This document shows, one piece after another, positions 1 to 6,395 of a stretch of DNA of 22,943 bases (its first letter is position 1; each line of letters starts with the position of its first letter). The DNA is taken from contig CAZXOC010000098.1 of NCBI GenBank assembly GCA_964642165.1, positions 1 to 22,943 of the forward strand, in the 5' to 3' direction. Position numbers and translations under genes: made by a program. The DNA comes from CAYRVX01 sp964642165 (lineage in GTDB: Bacteria > Planctomycetota > Phycisphaerae > SM23-33). The notes under the pieces were generated by a model. That model made no database searches and had not been told where the DNA came from. It saw nothing but the letters and a program-made list of their open reading frames with translations.

Positions 1-55
1 CTTGCGATCCCAGGAACTCTCACCAGGACGGTCGTGGCCTTCCCCGCACGAGACC

Positions 56-84
56 TTGCATTGTCGGCCGGCGCGCGGTAGTGT
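56..84 (+). promoter_or_regulatory. Weak candidate promoter for the prepilin peptidase gene
   Basis: TTGCAT (56-61) and TAGTGT (79-84) are separated by 17 nt. Each hexamer matches the sigma-70 consensus at only three of six positions. The -10 is preceded by GG, as at several stronger sites in this window. The transcript would have a leader of roughly 85 nt. The rest of positions 1-174 shows no convincing coding sequence; the gene to the left is outside the window. Confidence 0.27.
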
Positions 85-174
85 CCCTCACAGCCCGGCC
101 GGGCGCGGCTTGGCAGCGGGCGCTTCTGCCCGTCACGGACGGTGCCGGTCGGAGACGACGGAGCGGCGAGCCGC

Positions 175-1563
175 ATGGACGCCACGGTGATCATCTTCCT
201 CTTTGCCCTCGGCGCGTGCGTCGGGAGCTTCCTGAACGTGGTGATCTACCGCCTGCCGCGGCAGGAGAGCATCGTCTTCCCCGGCAGCCACTGCCCTCGT
301 TGCGGGCATCCCATCAAGTGGTACGACAACATCCCGCTGGTGAGCTGGTTCGCCCTTCGCGGGCGGTGCCGGCAGTGCAAGGCGCCCATCTCGCCGCGAT
401 ATCTGGTGGTGGAGGCGGCAACGGCCCTCCGCGTGGCGGGCCTGTTCATCTGCTACTACATCCTGCGCGTGCGCGTGGGGGCGGGGGAGTTCTCCTCGAC
501 GTGGCCGATGTTCGCCGCCCACGCGGCGCTGCTGTGCGGGCTGCTGGTCTGCTCGGCGGTGGACATCGAGCACTGGATCGTCCCGCTGGAGGTCTGCTGG
601 CTGGTCACGGCGGTGGGGCTCGTTTCGGCGGCGGCGGCGCCTCATGCGTGGGTGCCGTGTGTTTCTCCGGCCGTCGGGGCCATGAGCCTCGCCGCGGCGA
701 TCGGGCTGCTGCTGGCCCTCATCGGCCAGCACTACGGGCTGATCCAGCAGAGCTTCCTCGACGCCGAGGACCGGCCCGACGGGCAGCCCCCCCCGCAGAA
801 GCAGGCCGCGCAGCCGTCGAGGAAGAAGCGCAAGAAGGGCCGGAAAAAGCCCGGCAAGGGCGCGAAGGCCCCCGCGGCAGCGCAGCGGCCGGAGCCCAAG
901 GCCCGGGGCGTGGCGCCCGCCGACGTGGTGCTCTTCCCGCTGCGGGTGCTGTTCGTGGCGACGACGGCGCTGCTGTTCGGCTCGGTCCTGACGACGCAGC
1001 AGGACTCGTCGGGCGTGGGCATCACGAAGGCCCACGGCGTCAACCCGCGGAGGGAGGTCCTCCGCGAGGTGGTCTTCCTGGGCCCGGCGATCCTCCTGGG
1101 CGTTGCGGCCTACCTGCTGGTGGCGAAGGTCCCGGCGATCGGCGAGTGGTGGGGGCGGCTGGCCGGCGACCAGGCCGCCGGCGGCGCGGCGCGTCACGTC
1201 AGCGCGCTGCTGTCGGCGCTGTTCGGGTACCTGATCGGCGGGCTGTGGATCTGGGGGCTGCGGATCCTCGGCACGCTGGCGTTCGGGCGGGAGGCGATGG
1301 GTCTCGGCGACGTGCACCTCCTGGCGGCGGTCGGGGCGGTCTGCGGGTGGATCGTGCCCTCGCTGGTCTTCTTCCTGGCGGCGTTCCTCGCCGTGGCGTG
1401 GGCCGTCGCGATGGCGCTCCGCAAGCAGCGGGAGATGCCCTACGGGCCCTGGCTGGGCGCCGCCGCCCTGCTCGTGATGCTCTTCTACGACCGCCTGATG
1501 GGCCTGCTGGAGCCCTACTTGTGGCTGTTCACCGGTCGGGGCGAGGCGGTCCGGCCCTTCTGA
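175..1563 (+). CDS. pilD: Prepilin peptidase (type IV leader peptidase, A24 family) with an enlarged linker
   Basis: This is a membrane aspartic protease that removes the leader of type IV pilin-like or type II secretion pseudopilin precursors and usually N-methylates the new N-terminus. The 462-residue protein has the N-terminal domain with two zinc-type Cys pairs, CPRC at 40-43 and CRQC at 65-68. The first catalytic Asp is D130 in SAVDIEHW and the second is D379 in the GLGD motif (376-379). I count about ten hydrophobic segments. Family members are usually about 250-290 residues. The excess lies between the two Asp motifs and includes a very Lys/Arg-rich linker at about residues 214-245, preceded by a run of eight C (787-794). 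I chose ATG 175 because the hydrophobic segment starts just after it; an in-frame ATG at 142 would add 11 unlikely residues. No pilus genes lie alongside, so the substrate is unknown. Confidence 0.93.
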   Translation: MDATVIIFLFALGACVGSFLNVVIYRLPRQESIVFPGSHCPRCGHPIKWYDNIPLVSWFALRGRCRQCKAPISPRYLVVEAATALRVAGLFICYYILRVRVGAGEFSSTWPMFAAHAALLCGLLVCSAVDIEHWIVPLEVCWLVTAVGLVSAAAAPHAWVPCVSPAVGAMSLAAAIGLLLALIGQHYGLIQQSFLDAEDRPDGQPPPQKQAAQPSRKKRKKGRKKPGKGAKAPAAAQRPEPKARGVAPADVVLFPLRVLFVATTALLFGSVLTTQQDSSGVGITKAHGVNPRREVLREVVFLGPAILLGVAAYLLVAKVPAIGEWWGRLAGDQAAGGAARHVSALLSALFGYLIGGLWIWGLRILGTLAFGREAMGLGDVHLLAAVGAVCGWIVPSLVFFLAAFLAVAWAVAMALRKQREMPYGPWLGAAALLVMLFYDRLMGLLEPYLWLFTGRGEAVRPF

Positions 1564-1571
1564 GGGACGAC

Positions 1572-1874
1572 ATGCATACGCTCAAGGGCTACGTGCTGGT
1601 GATCCTGAGCGGCCTGGCGCTGCTGGCGGCGGTTGTCTTCCTCATCGTCCAGTGGGGCGCGTGGAGCACGCTGCCGGCCTTCGGACCCGACACAAAGGTC
1701 CGCACGGTCTACGTGATGCTGGCCTCGGCGGCCGGCGGCGTGGTGCTCTGGTGGGTGTGCCGACTGATGGTCCGCGGCCTGATCATTGTGCGACACGCCC
1801 GCCGGGAGCGGCGCAGCCGCGCGGCCGCGGACGCGCCGCGCGCCGAACGGGACGCCGACCACCAGGACGCCTGA
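1572..1874 (+). CDS. Small two-helix membrane protein, unknown function
   Basis: The predicted product is 100 residues. It has two hydrophobic helices, roughly residues 6-28 and 44-67, then an Arg-rich, Ala-rich tail of about 30 residues that should lie in the cytoplasm by the positive-inside rule. The ATG is 8 nt after the prepilin peptidase stop codon, and GAGG at the end of that gene serves as ribosome binding site, so the two are probably cotranscribed and translationally coupled. I do not recognise a family. The layout is loosely like small LapA-type membrane proteins, but I see no diagnostic motif. GC-rich third positions and the spacing support a real gene. Confidence 0.68.
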   Translation: MHTLKGYVLVILSGLALLAAVVFLIVQWGAWSTLPAFGPDTKVRTVYVMLASAAGGVVLWWVCRLMVRGLIIVRHARRERRSRAAADAPRAERDADHQDA

Positions 1875-1918
1875 GCGCGCCGGCCGGACGGCAATCCGCG
1901 AAACGTGCCGCCGAACGG

Positions 1919-1947
1919 TTACCATCGCGGGAGGCGATCGGTATAAT
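1919..1947 (+). promoter_or_regulatory. Promoter of the OmpA-type lipoprotein gene
   Basis: TTACCA (1919-1924), a 17-nt spacer and a perfect TATAAT (1942-1947) form a sigma-70-like promoter. The start would be near 1954, giving a leader of about 40 nt before the ATG at 1993. The AT-rich hexamer stands out in very GC-rich DNA. Confidence 0.62.
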
Positions 1948-1992
1948 CCGCCTGGGCAACGAAGCTGGGAACGCACACGGAAGGAGAGACCG

Positions 1993-2673
1993 ATGAGTTG
2001 GTTCCACCGCAGTGGGATCGCCGTCGCGCTGGTGGCCCTGGCCGCCCTTGCGACCGGCTGCTGTGACAAGGAGAAGCAGCAGATTCAGTATCTGCAGGAC
2101 CAGCACCTGAAGCTCGAGCAGGAGAAGAGCAAGGTCCAGAGCGACCTGGCGCAGGCCCGCACACGCGAGTCGCAACTGCTCTCCGAGCTCGACTCGAAGG
2201 ACCTGAGGATCACGGCGCTCCAGACGGAGAACCAGGACCTCCAGCAGCGTCTGGCCAGCCGCGCGGCGCCCCCCGGTCGCCCCGGGCCCGGCGCCGAGGT
2301 CCCCGTCTACACGGAAACGCTCGCCGGTGACGTGCTGTTCGAGGCGGGCAAGGCGACGCTGAGCGCCGGCGGCAAGAGCCAGCTCAACCGCGTCGTCTCG
2401 CTGCTGAAGAGCAAGTACGCCGGCCTGACCGTCCGCGTCTACGGGTACACCGACAGCGACCCGATCCGGCGGACCCGCAAGCTCTGGAGCGACAACCTGG
2501 ACCTCTCCGCCAACCGCGCGATGGCGGTGACGCGCCACCTGCGGGCGCGGGGCCTCTCCGCCGAGGCGATCGAGACGGTCGCCATGGGCGCGACCCACTT
2601 CGTGGCGAGCAACGGCACCCGCGCGGGAAAGGCCAAGAACCGGCGCGTGGCGATCGTGGTCGTCAAGAAGTGA
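1993..2673 (+). CDS. OmpA/Pal-family peptidoglycan-associated lipoprotein with coiled coil
   Basis: The 226-residue product has an N-terminal signal ending in a lipobox-like ALATGC, so it is probably lipidated at the first Cys and anchored in the outer membrane. The -3 position is Ala rather than Leu, slightly off consensus. Residues about 25-90 are a charged heptad-rich coiled coil, followed by a Pro/Gly linker. The C-terminal domain is OmpA-like: GYTDSDP, then NLDLSANRAMAVTRHL beginning at N168, which fits the family pattern NxxLSxxRAxxVxxxL that binds diaminopimelate in peptidoglycan. The ATG at 1993 is preceded by AAGGAGA at 1981-1987. The gene has its own promoter. It probably tethers the outer membrane to the cell wall, as Pal does; no tol genes are present to make it Pal proper. 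Confidence 0.9.
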   Translation: MSWFHRSGIAVALVALAALATGCCDKEKQQIQYLQDQHLKLEQEKSKVQSDLAQARTRESQLLSELDSKDLRITALQTENQDLQQRLASRAAPPGRPGPGAEVPVYTETLAGDVLFEAGKATLSAGGKSQLNRVVSLLKSKYAGLTVRVYGYTDSDPIRRTRKLWSDNLDLSANRAMAVTRHLRARGLSAEAIETVAMGATHFVASNGTRAGKAKNRRVAIVVVKK

Positions 2674-2691
2674 GCCGACCTCGTGCTCTTC

Positions 2692-2714
2692 CGGCCCGGG
2701 CACGTTTCGGGCCG
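2692..2714 (+). terminator. Possible hairpin terminator after the lipoprotein gene
   Basis: CGGCCCG (2692-2698) and CGGGCCG (2708-2714) form a perfect 7-bp stem with a 9-nt loop, 18 nt after the stop codon at 2671-2673. There is no T-run, so it may only pause polymerase or protect the 3' end. I see no clear promoter between it and hisH. Confidence 0.3.
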
Positions 2715-2796
2715 CCCATCCCGAGGCGACTCGCCGTCCGCGCGTGCGGCGGCCGCGGTGCGGACAGGCCCGGGCGCTTCTCCGGACGGATCGGCG

Positions 2797-3417
2797 ATGA
2801 TCGCGATCATCGATTACGACATCGGCAACCTTCGCAGCGTGCAGAAGGCCCTCGAGCGCGTCGGGGGCGACGCGCGCCTGGTCCGCACGCCCGGCGAGCT
2901 GGCGCGGGCCGAGAAGGTCGTCCTTCCCGGCGTGGCGGCCTTCGGGGACGCCATCGCCGAGCTGCGGGCCCTGGGCCTCGTCGAGCCCCTCCGCCAGGCC
3001 GTCGCCGAGGGCATGCCCTACCTGGGCTTCTGCCTGGGCCTGCAACTGCTCTTCGAGCGCTCCTGCGAGAACGGCGAGCACGCGGGGCTGGGGCTGCTGG
3101 CCGGCGAGGTGGTGCGGTTCGACGTCGCCGCCGCGCCGCCCGGGCGGCGCCTTCGCGTGCCCCACATGGGCTGGAACCAGATCCACTGGGACCGGCCCTG
3201 CCGCATGCTGGAAGGCATCGACAGCGGCGCCTTCGTCTATTTTGCCCACAGCTACCACGTGGTCCCTGCCGATAAGCAGGTCATCGCCACGACGACCGAC
3301 TACGGCGAGCCGTTCGTTTCGGCCGTCTGGCAGGAGAACGTCTTCGCCACGCAGTTCCATCCCGAGAAGAGCCAGGCTGTCGGCCTGCGGCTTCTCGAGA
3401 ACTTCGTGAGGCTCTGA
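2797..3417 (+). CDS. hisH: Imidazole glycerol phosphate synthase, glutaminase subunit HisH
   Basis: HisH hydrolyses glutamine and channels ammonia to HisF, which makes imidazole glycerol phosphate and AICAR in histidine biosynthesis. The 206-residue length is normal. The class I glutamine amidotransferase triad is visible: nucleophile C79 in GFCLGLQLLFE, and H188 with E190 in QFHPEKS. The N-terminus IAIIDYDIGNLRS is typical. The ATG at 2797 starts exactly at the conserved N-terminus; the ribosome binding site is weak. Only 2 nt separate the stop from hisA. hisF, hisB and the rest of the pathway are not in the window, so the histidine genes are probably scattered in this genome. Confidence 0.96.
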   Translation: MIAIIDYDIGNLRSVQKALERVGGDARLVRTPGELARAEKVVLPGVAAFGDAIAELRALGLVEPLRQAVAEGMPYLGFCLGLQLLFERSCENGEHAGLGLLAGEVVRFDVAAAPPGRRLRVPHMGWNQIHWDRPCRMLEGIDSGAFVYFAHSYHVVPADKQVIATTTDYGEPFVSAVWQENVFATQFHPEKSQAVGLRLLENFVRL

Positions 3418-3419
3418 GG

Positions 3420-4145
3420 ATGGAGATCCTCCCCGCGATCGACCTCCGCGGCGGCAAGGTCGTCCGCCTGGCCCAGGGCGACTACGACCGCCAGACGACC
3501 TACGCCGACGACCCGGTCTCGGTGGCGAAGGCGTTCGTGGCCGCCGGGGCGAGGTGGATCCACATGGTCGACCTGGACGCCGCGCGGACGGGGACGCCGA
3601 CGAACACGGCGTCGGTGTCGGCCGTGGCGGCGGCCGTCGACGCGAGGATCCAGCTCGGCGGCGGCGCGCGGGACGCCGCGGCCATCGACGCGATGCTCAC
3701 CGGCGGGGTGGCGCGCGTGGTGGTGGGCTCGGCGGCGCTTCGCGACTGGGCGTGGTTCGAGGGGCTCCTGGCCCGGGCGGACCTGGCCGGGCGGCTCGCG
3801 CTGGGGCTCGACGCCCGCGGGGGGCGCGTGGCGGCGCAGGGCTGGACGGAGCAGTTGGCGACGACGGCGGTGGAGCTGGCCCGGCGCACGCGCGGGCGCC
3901 CGCTCGGCGCGATCGTCTACACGGACATTTCCCGGGACGGGATGCTCGGCGGCGTGAACGTCGAGGCGACGGCGGAGATCGTCGCCGCCACCGACGTGCC
4001 CGTCATCGCCTCCGGCGGCGTCGGCTCGCTGGAGGACGTTCGCCGCTGCAAGGCGATCGGCTGCGCCGGGGCCATCGTCGGTCGGGCGTACTACGAGGGC
4101 GCGATCGACCTGGCGGGGGCCGTGCGGGCGGCCGAGGGAAGGTAG
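3420..4145 (+). CDS. hisA: ProFAR isomerase HisA
   Basis: HisA isomerises the aminoaldose ProFAR to the aminoketose PRFAR, the step before HisH/HisF. It is a (beta/alpha)8 barrel of 241 residues, the usual length. The N-terminus EILPAIDLRGGK carries the catalytic base D8. The second catalytic Asp is D131 in LGLDARGG. The phosphate-binding TDISRDG motif (168-174) and the ASGGVGS loop near the C-terminus are present. The start overlaps the end of hisH closely, with GAGG in the hisH 3' end as ribosome binding site, so the two are translated from one message. The protein could in principle be the bifunctional PriA type, but no trp context suggests that. Confidence 0.95.
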   Translation: MEILPAIDLRGGKVVRLAQGDYDRQTTYADDPVSVAKAFVAAGARWIHMVDLDAARTGTPTNTASVSAVAAAVDARIQLGGGARDAAAIDAMLTGGVARVVVGSAALRDWAWFEGLLARADLAGRLALGLDARGGRVAAQGWTEQLATTAVELARRTRGRPLGAIVYTDISRDGMLGGVNVEATAEIVAATDVPVIASGGVGSLEDVRRCKAIGCAGAIVGRAYYEGAIDLAGAVRAAEGR

Positions 4146-4175
4146 AGCGAATTCCAGACTTTTGCAAAAATCGTT

Positions 4176-4203
4176 TTGTTCCCGGTGGCGGATCGGCTAT
4201 GAT
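4176..4203 (+). promoter_or_regulatory. Promoter of rho
   Basis: TTGTTC (4176-4181), a 16-nt spacer and TATGAT (4198-4203) are downstream of an AT-rich stretch (4159-4180, containing TTTTGCAAAA) that could act as an UP element. The leader before the rho ATG would be about 100 nt. Confidence 0.5.
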
Positions 4204-4232
4204 ACGTCGTCTTGGGTGGGTAAACTCTTGTG

Positions 4233-4258
4233 ATCCGCAAGGTCGTGACTCTGCGGAT
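4233..4258 (+). promoter_or_regulatory. Hairpin in the rho 5' leader
   Basis: ATCCGCA (4233-4239) and TGCGGAT (4252-4258) form a perfect 7-bp stem with a 12-nt loop within the predicted leader. Downstream are a G-rich stretch and the AGGAAGG ribosome binding site (4294-4300). In Escherichia coli rho is autoregulated through its leader. A similar role here is inference only. Confidence 0.42.
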
Positions 4259-4308
4259 GTCGTTAACGGAAGGTCCAGGGTGGGGGTGTATGTAGGAAGG
4301 TTCCTGCG

Positions 4309-5499
4309 ATGAATCAACAGTCTGCTGCCACGGATGACCAGACTAAAGATGCCCAATCGAAAGATCAGGAGGCGAAGCAGCTCGCCACGGGCTCGGGCGT
4401 CCTGGAGATCACGGAGAAGGGCTACGGCTTCCTCCGCCAGGCACGGAACAACTACCGCGCGACGCCCGGCGACATCTTCGTCGGGAAGGACTTCGTCCGC
4501 CACGGCGGGCTGAGGACCGGGCTGTTCATCGAGGGCAAGGTCCTGCCGCCCACCAAGAAGAAGGGCGGGCCGAAGCTCGAGGTCATCACGAAGATCAACG
4601 GCAAGCCGGGCGACGAGTACACCGACATCATCCCCTTCCAGGAGATGATCGTGGTGGACCCGCACCCGATGATGAAGCTGGAGACGGCCGGCGGGCCCAC
4701 CGAGATGCGCGTGCTCGACTTGGTCTGTCCCGTCGGCAAGGGGCAGCGCGGGCTGATCGTCTCCCCGCCGCGAGCCGGCAAGACGATCCTCCTCCAGCAG
4801 ATCGCCAACGCCATCGCCGCCAACAACCCCGAGTGCTACCTGTTCATCCTGCTGGTGGACGAGCGTCCCGAGGAGGTGACGGACTTCCGCCGGAAGTGCC
4901 CCAACGCCGAGGTCGTCGCCTCCAACAACGACCAGGAAGTCTCCAGCCACATCCGCGCGGCCGAGTTCACCATCGAGCGCGCGAAGCGCATGGCCGAGTT
5001 CGGGCAGGACGTGGCCATCCTGCTGGACAGCCTGACGCGCCTCGGGCGAGCCTACAACCGCCACGTCGAGACCTCCGGGCGGACCATGACCGGCGGCGTG
5101 GACATCCGCGCCCTGGAGACCCCCAAGCGCCAGTTCGGCGCCGCGCGGAAGGTCGAGAACGGCGGCAGCCTCACCATCCTCGCCACCGCGCTCATCGAGA
5201 CCGGCAGCCGCATGGACGACCTCATCTTCGAGGAGTTCAAGGGCACCGGGAACATGGAGCTCCAACTCGACCGGAAGCTCGCCGAGCGGCGGACCTGGCC
5301 GGCCATCGCCATCCCCAAGAGCGGCACGCGCAAGGAAGAGCTGCTCGTCGACCCGTGGAAGCTGCCGAAGATGCACATGCTGCGGCGGTTCCTCAGCAGC
5401 CTGAACATCGACGAGGAGATGCCCGCGCTGCTGAAGGCCCTGGAACGCTTCCCCACCAACGAGGACTTCCTCCGCAGCTTCGACGCGCGGGACTATTGA
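4309..5499 (+). CDS. rho: Transcription termination factor Rho
   Basis: Rho is a hexameric RNA-dependent ATPase and helicase that loads on untranslated RNA and ends transcription. The 396-residue product shows the cold-shock-like RNA-binding domain (about 30-100, with GYGFLR), the Walker A motif PPRAGKT with K158, LLVDERPEEVTD, the Q-loop region around SGRTMTGGVD, and the R-loop GAARKVENGG. The N-terminus is short: about 28 polar, low-complexity residues (rich in Gln, Asp and Lys) replace the helical Rho_N domain found in the E. coli protein. ATG 4309 is preceded by AGGAAGG with 8-nt spacing. The gene has its own promoter and leader hairpin, and ends in a strong hairpin shared with a convergent HU gene. 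Confidence 0.97.
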   Translation: MNQQSAATDDQTKDAQSKDQEAKQLATGSGVLEITEKGYGFLRQARNNYRATPGDIFVGKDFVRHGGLRTGLFIEGKVLPPTKKKGGPKLEVITKINGKPGDEYTDIIPFQEMIVVDPHPMMKLETAGGPTEMRVLDLVCPVGKGQRGLIVSPPRAGKTILLQQIANAIAANNPECYLFILLVDERPEEVTDFRRKCPNAEVVASNNDQEVSSHIRAAEFTIERAKRMAEFGQDVAILLDSLTRLGRAYNRHVETSGRTMTGGVDIRALETPKRQFGAARKVENGGSLTILATALIETGSRMDDLIFEEFKGTGNMELQLDRKLAERRTWPAIAIPKSGTRKEELLVDPWKLPKMHMLRRFLSSLNIDEEMPALLKALERFPTNEDFLRSFDARDY

Positions 5500-5531
5500 T
5501 CGCCCCCGCCGGCACGCGAGCCCAGGCCACA

Positions 5532-5568
5532 AAGCGGGCCGATCCTCCATCGGAGGATCGGCCCGTTT
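5532..5568. terminator. Bidirectional hairpin terminator between rho and the HU gene
   Basis: Bases 5532-5548 pair with 5552-5568: 17 pairs including one G-U, with a 3-nt loop. The core GATCCTCC/GGAGGATC is extended by GGGCC/GGCCC. It is followed by TTTGTCTT on the + strand and CTTTGTGG on the minus strand. It lies between convergent stop codons, so it probably serves both genes. Confidence 0.8.
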
Positions 5569-5604
5569 GTCTTGCGCTCTCGACGCCCGCCGACAGCCCG
5601 ACGC

Positions 5605-5889
5605 CTACAGCGTGGCGTCCTTGGCAGCCTTGGCGATCCGGAACTTCAAGACCTTCTTGGCCTTGATCTTGATCGTCTCCCCCGTGGCGGGGTTGCGGCC
5701 CCAGCGGGCCTTGCGCGCCACCACCACGAGCTTGCCGAGCCCCGGAATGGTGAAGCCCTTCTTGGCCTGGCCGTACGCCAGGGTGACCAGGGCCTCAACG
5801 ACCCCTGCAACATCCTTCTTCGTCATGCCGCACTCTTCGGCCAGCTTCGCCATGGTCTGCGACTTCGTCATCGGTTTGGCTTGGGCCAT
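5605..5889 (-). CDS. HU-family DNA-binding protein
   Basis: HU is a small dimeric nucleoid protein that bends DNA without strong sequence preference. The 94-residue product has the HU fold: helices about 8-45 (MTKKDVAGVVEALVTLA), then the beta-arm region with GFTIPGLGKLVVVARKAR and the signature GRNPATGE, and a basic C-terminus. It differs slightly from E. coli HU in an N-terminal extension of a few residues and PGLGKL in place of the more usual GFG-type turn. The ATG at 5889 follows AGAAGGAG with good spacing. The gene converges on rho. IHF subunits share the fold; nothing here indicates site-specific binding. Confidence 0.94.
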   Translation of the reverse strand: MAQAKPMTKSQTMAKLAEECGMTKKDVAGVVEALVTLAYGQAKKGFTIPGLGKLVVVARKARWGRNPATGETIKIKAKKVLKFRIAKAAKDATL

Positions 5890-6028
5890 GTCCTTCGCTC
5901 CTTCTCACAAGAGGTTGACCGAAAACGAAACGTTCCACCAGAGATGCTCTATTCCAAGCGGCCGAGGCACATCCCTGACCGGCCGCCACAGCGCGTCTTC
6001 ACGTCGCATCGCGCGACGACATGAGGGT

Positions 6029-6057
6029 ATCGTGCGCCGCGCGTCGGGCGGGGTCAA
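6029..6057 (-). promoter_or_regulatory. Candidate promoter of the HU gene
   Basis: On the minus strand TTGACC (6057-6052), a 17-nt spacer and CACGAT (6034-6029) form a promoter-like pair. The -35 matches consensus at five of six positions; the -10 is weaker. The leader would be about 130 nt. Confidence 0.4.
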
Positions 6058-6202
6058 GGGCCAAAACGTGATTTCGGCCAGCAAAATCGGGCCTATCATC
6101 GCCCCGGCATCCGGGCGGCCCGAAGCGCAGGCGATCGGAACGCCGATCTGCCCGTTCGCGCCGCCCGCGCGGAAAAAGCTCGGGCGCGCCGCCCGGCAGC
6201 GC

Positions 6203-6230
6203 TTGTACCGCGCCTGCGGGGTGATATGAT
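6203..6230 (+). promoter_or_regulatory. Promoter of tRNA-Ser
   Basis: TTGTAC (6203-6208), a 16-nt spacer and TATGAT (6225-6230). The start would be near 6237, about 20 nt before the mature tRNA 5' end, a normal arrangement for a single tRNA transcript. Confidence 0.52.
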
Positions 6231-6256
6231 GGGCGCCGTGACAGACGATCGCCCCG

Positions 6257-6342
6257 GGAGAGGTGCCGGAGTGGCCGATCGGGCGGCATTGGAAATGCCG
6301 TGTACCCTTTGGGTACCGCGGGTTCGAATCCCGCCCTCTCCG
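6257..6342 (+). tRNA. tRNA-Ser(GGA)
   Basis: The acceptor stem GGAGAGG (6257-6263) pairs with CCTCTCC (6335-6341), with discriminator G at 6342 as expected for serine. The anticodon stem CGGCA/TGCCG closes the loop TTGGAAA, giving anticodon GGA at 6291-6293, which reads UCC and UCU. The long variable arm (GTACCC, TTT, GGGTAC at 6302-6316) is the class II feature of tRNA-Ser. The T-arm is GCGGG-TTCGAAT-CCCGC (6318-6334). CCA is not encoded and must be added after transcription. It is a single tRNA with its own promoter. Confidence 0.97.
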
Positions 6343-6356
6343 TTATCGCGCCCGGC

Positions 6357-6395
6357 GCCGCCACAAGCCCATCGTTATCAACGGCTTGTGGCGGC
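6357..6395 (+). terminator. Hairpin after tRNA-Ser, overlapping the convergent gene's 3' end
   Basis: GCCGCCACAAGCC (6357-6369) and GGCTTGTGGCGGC (6383-6395) form a perfect 13-bp stem with a 13-nt loop, followed by TTCTCGATT. It begins 14 nt after the tRNA and probably ends its transcript. The stop codon of the convergent membrane-protein gene falls in the loop, so one arm also encodes that protein's last residues. Confidence 0.5.

Larger units (their letters stand above)
5890..6256. other. Intergenic region between HU gene and tRNA-Ser
   Basis: I see no supportable gene in this stretch; short open frames on both strands lack ribosome binding sites and recognisable protein features. It holds the candidate HU promoter (6029-6057), the tRNA promoter (6203-6230) and an AT-richer patch at 6061-6100 of unknown meaning. 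Confidence 0.5.

Noticed and set aside
133..1317. Long minus-strand frame opposite the prepilin peptidase
   Set aside because: Composition-driven shadow; the + strand frame carries conserved catalytic motifs.
4199..4312. 37-codon frame in the rho leader ending in ATGA with the rho start
   Set aside because: Its ATG lies in the predicted -10 element and it has no ribosome binding site, so it was kept only as a note in the rho-leader finding and not called as a gene.
4003..5550. 515-codon minus-strand frame opposite rho
   Set aside because: Rho is certain on the + strand and the antisense product has no recognisable features.
5905..6099. 64-codon minus-strand frame upstream of the HU gene
   Set aside because: No ribosome binding site, no protein-like pattern, and it overlaps the candidate HU promoter.
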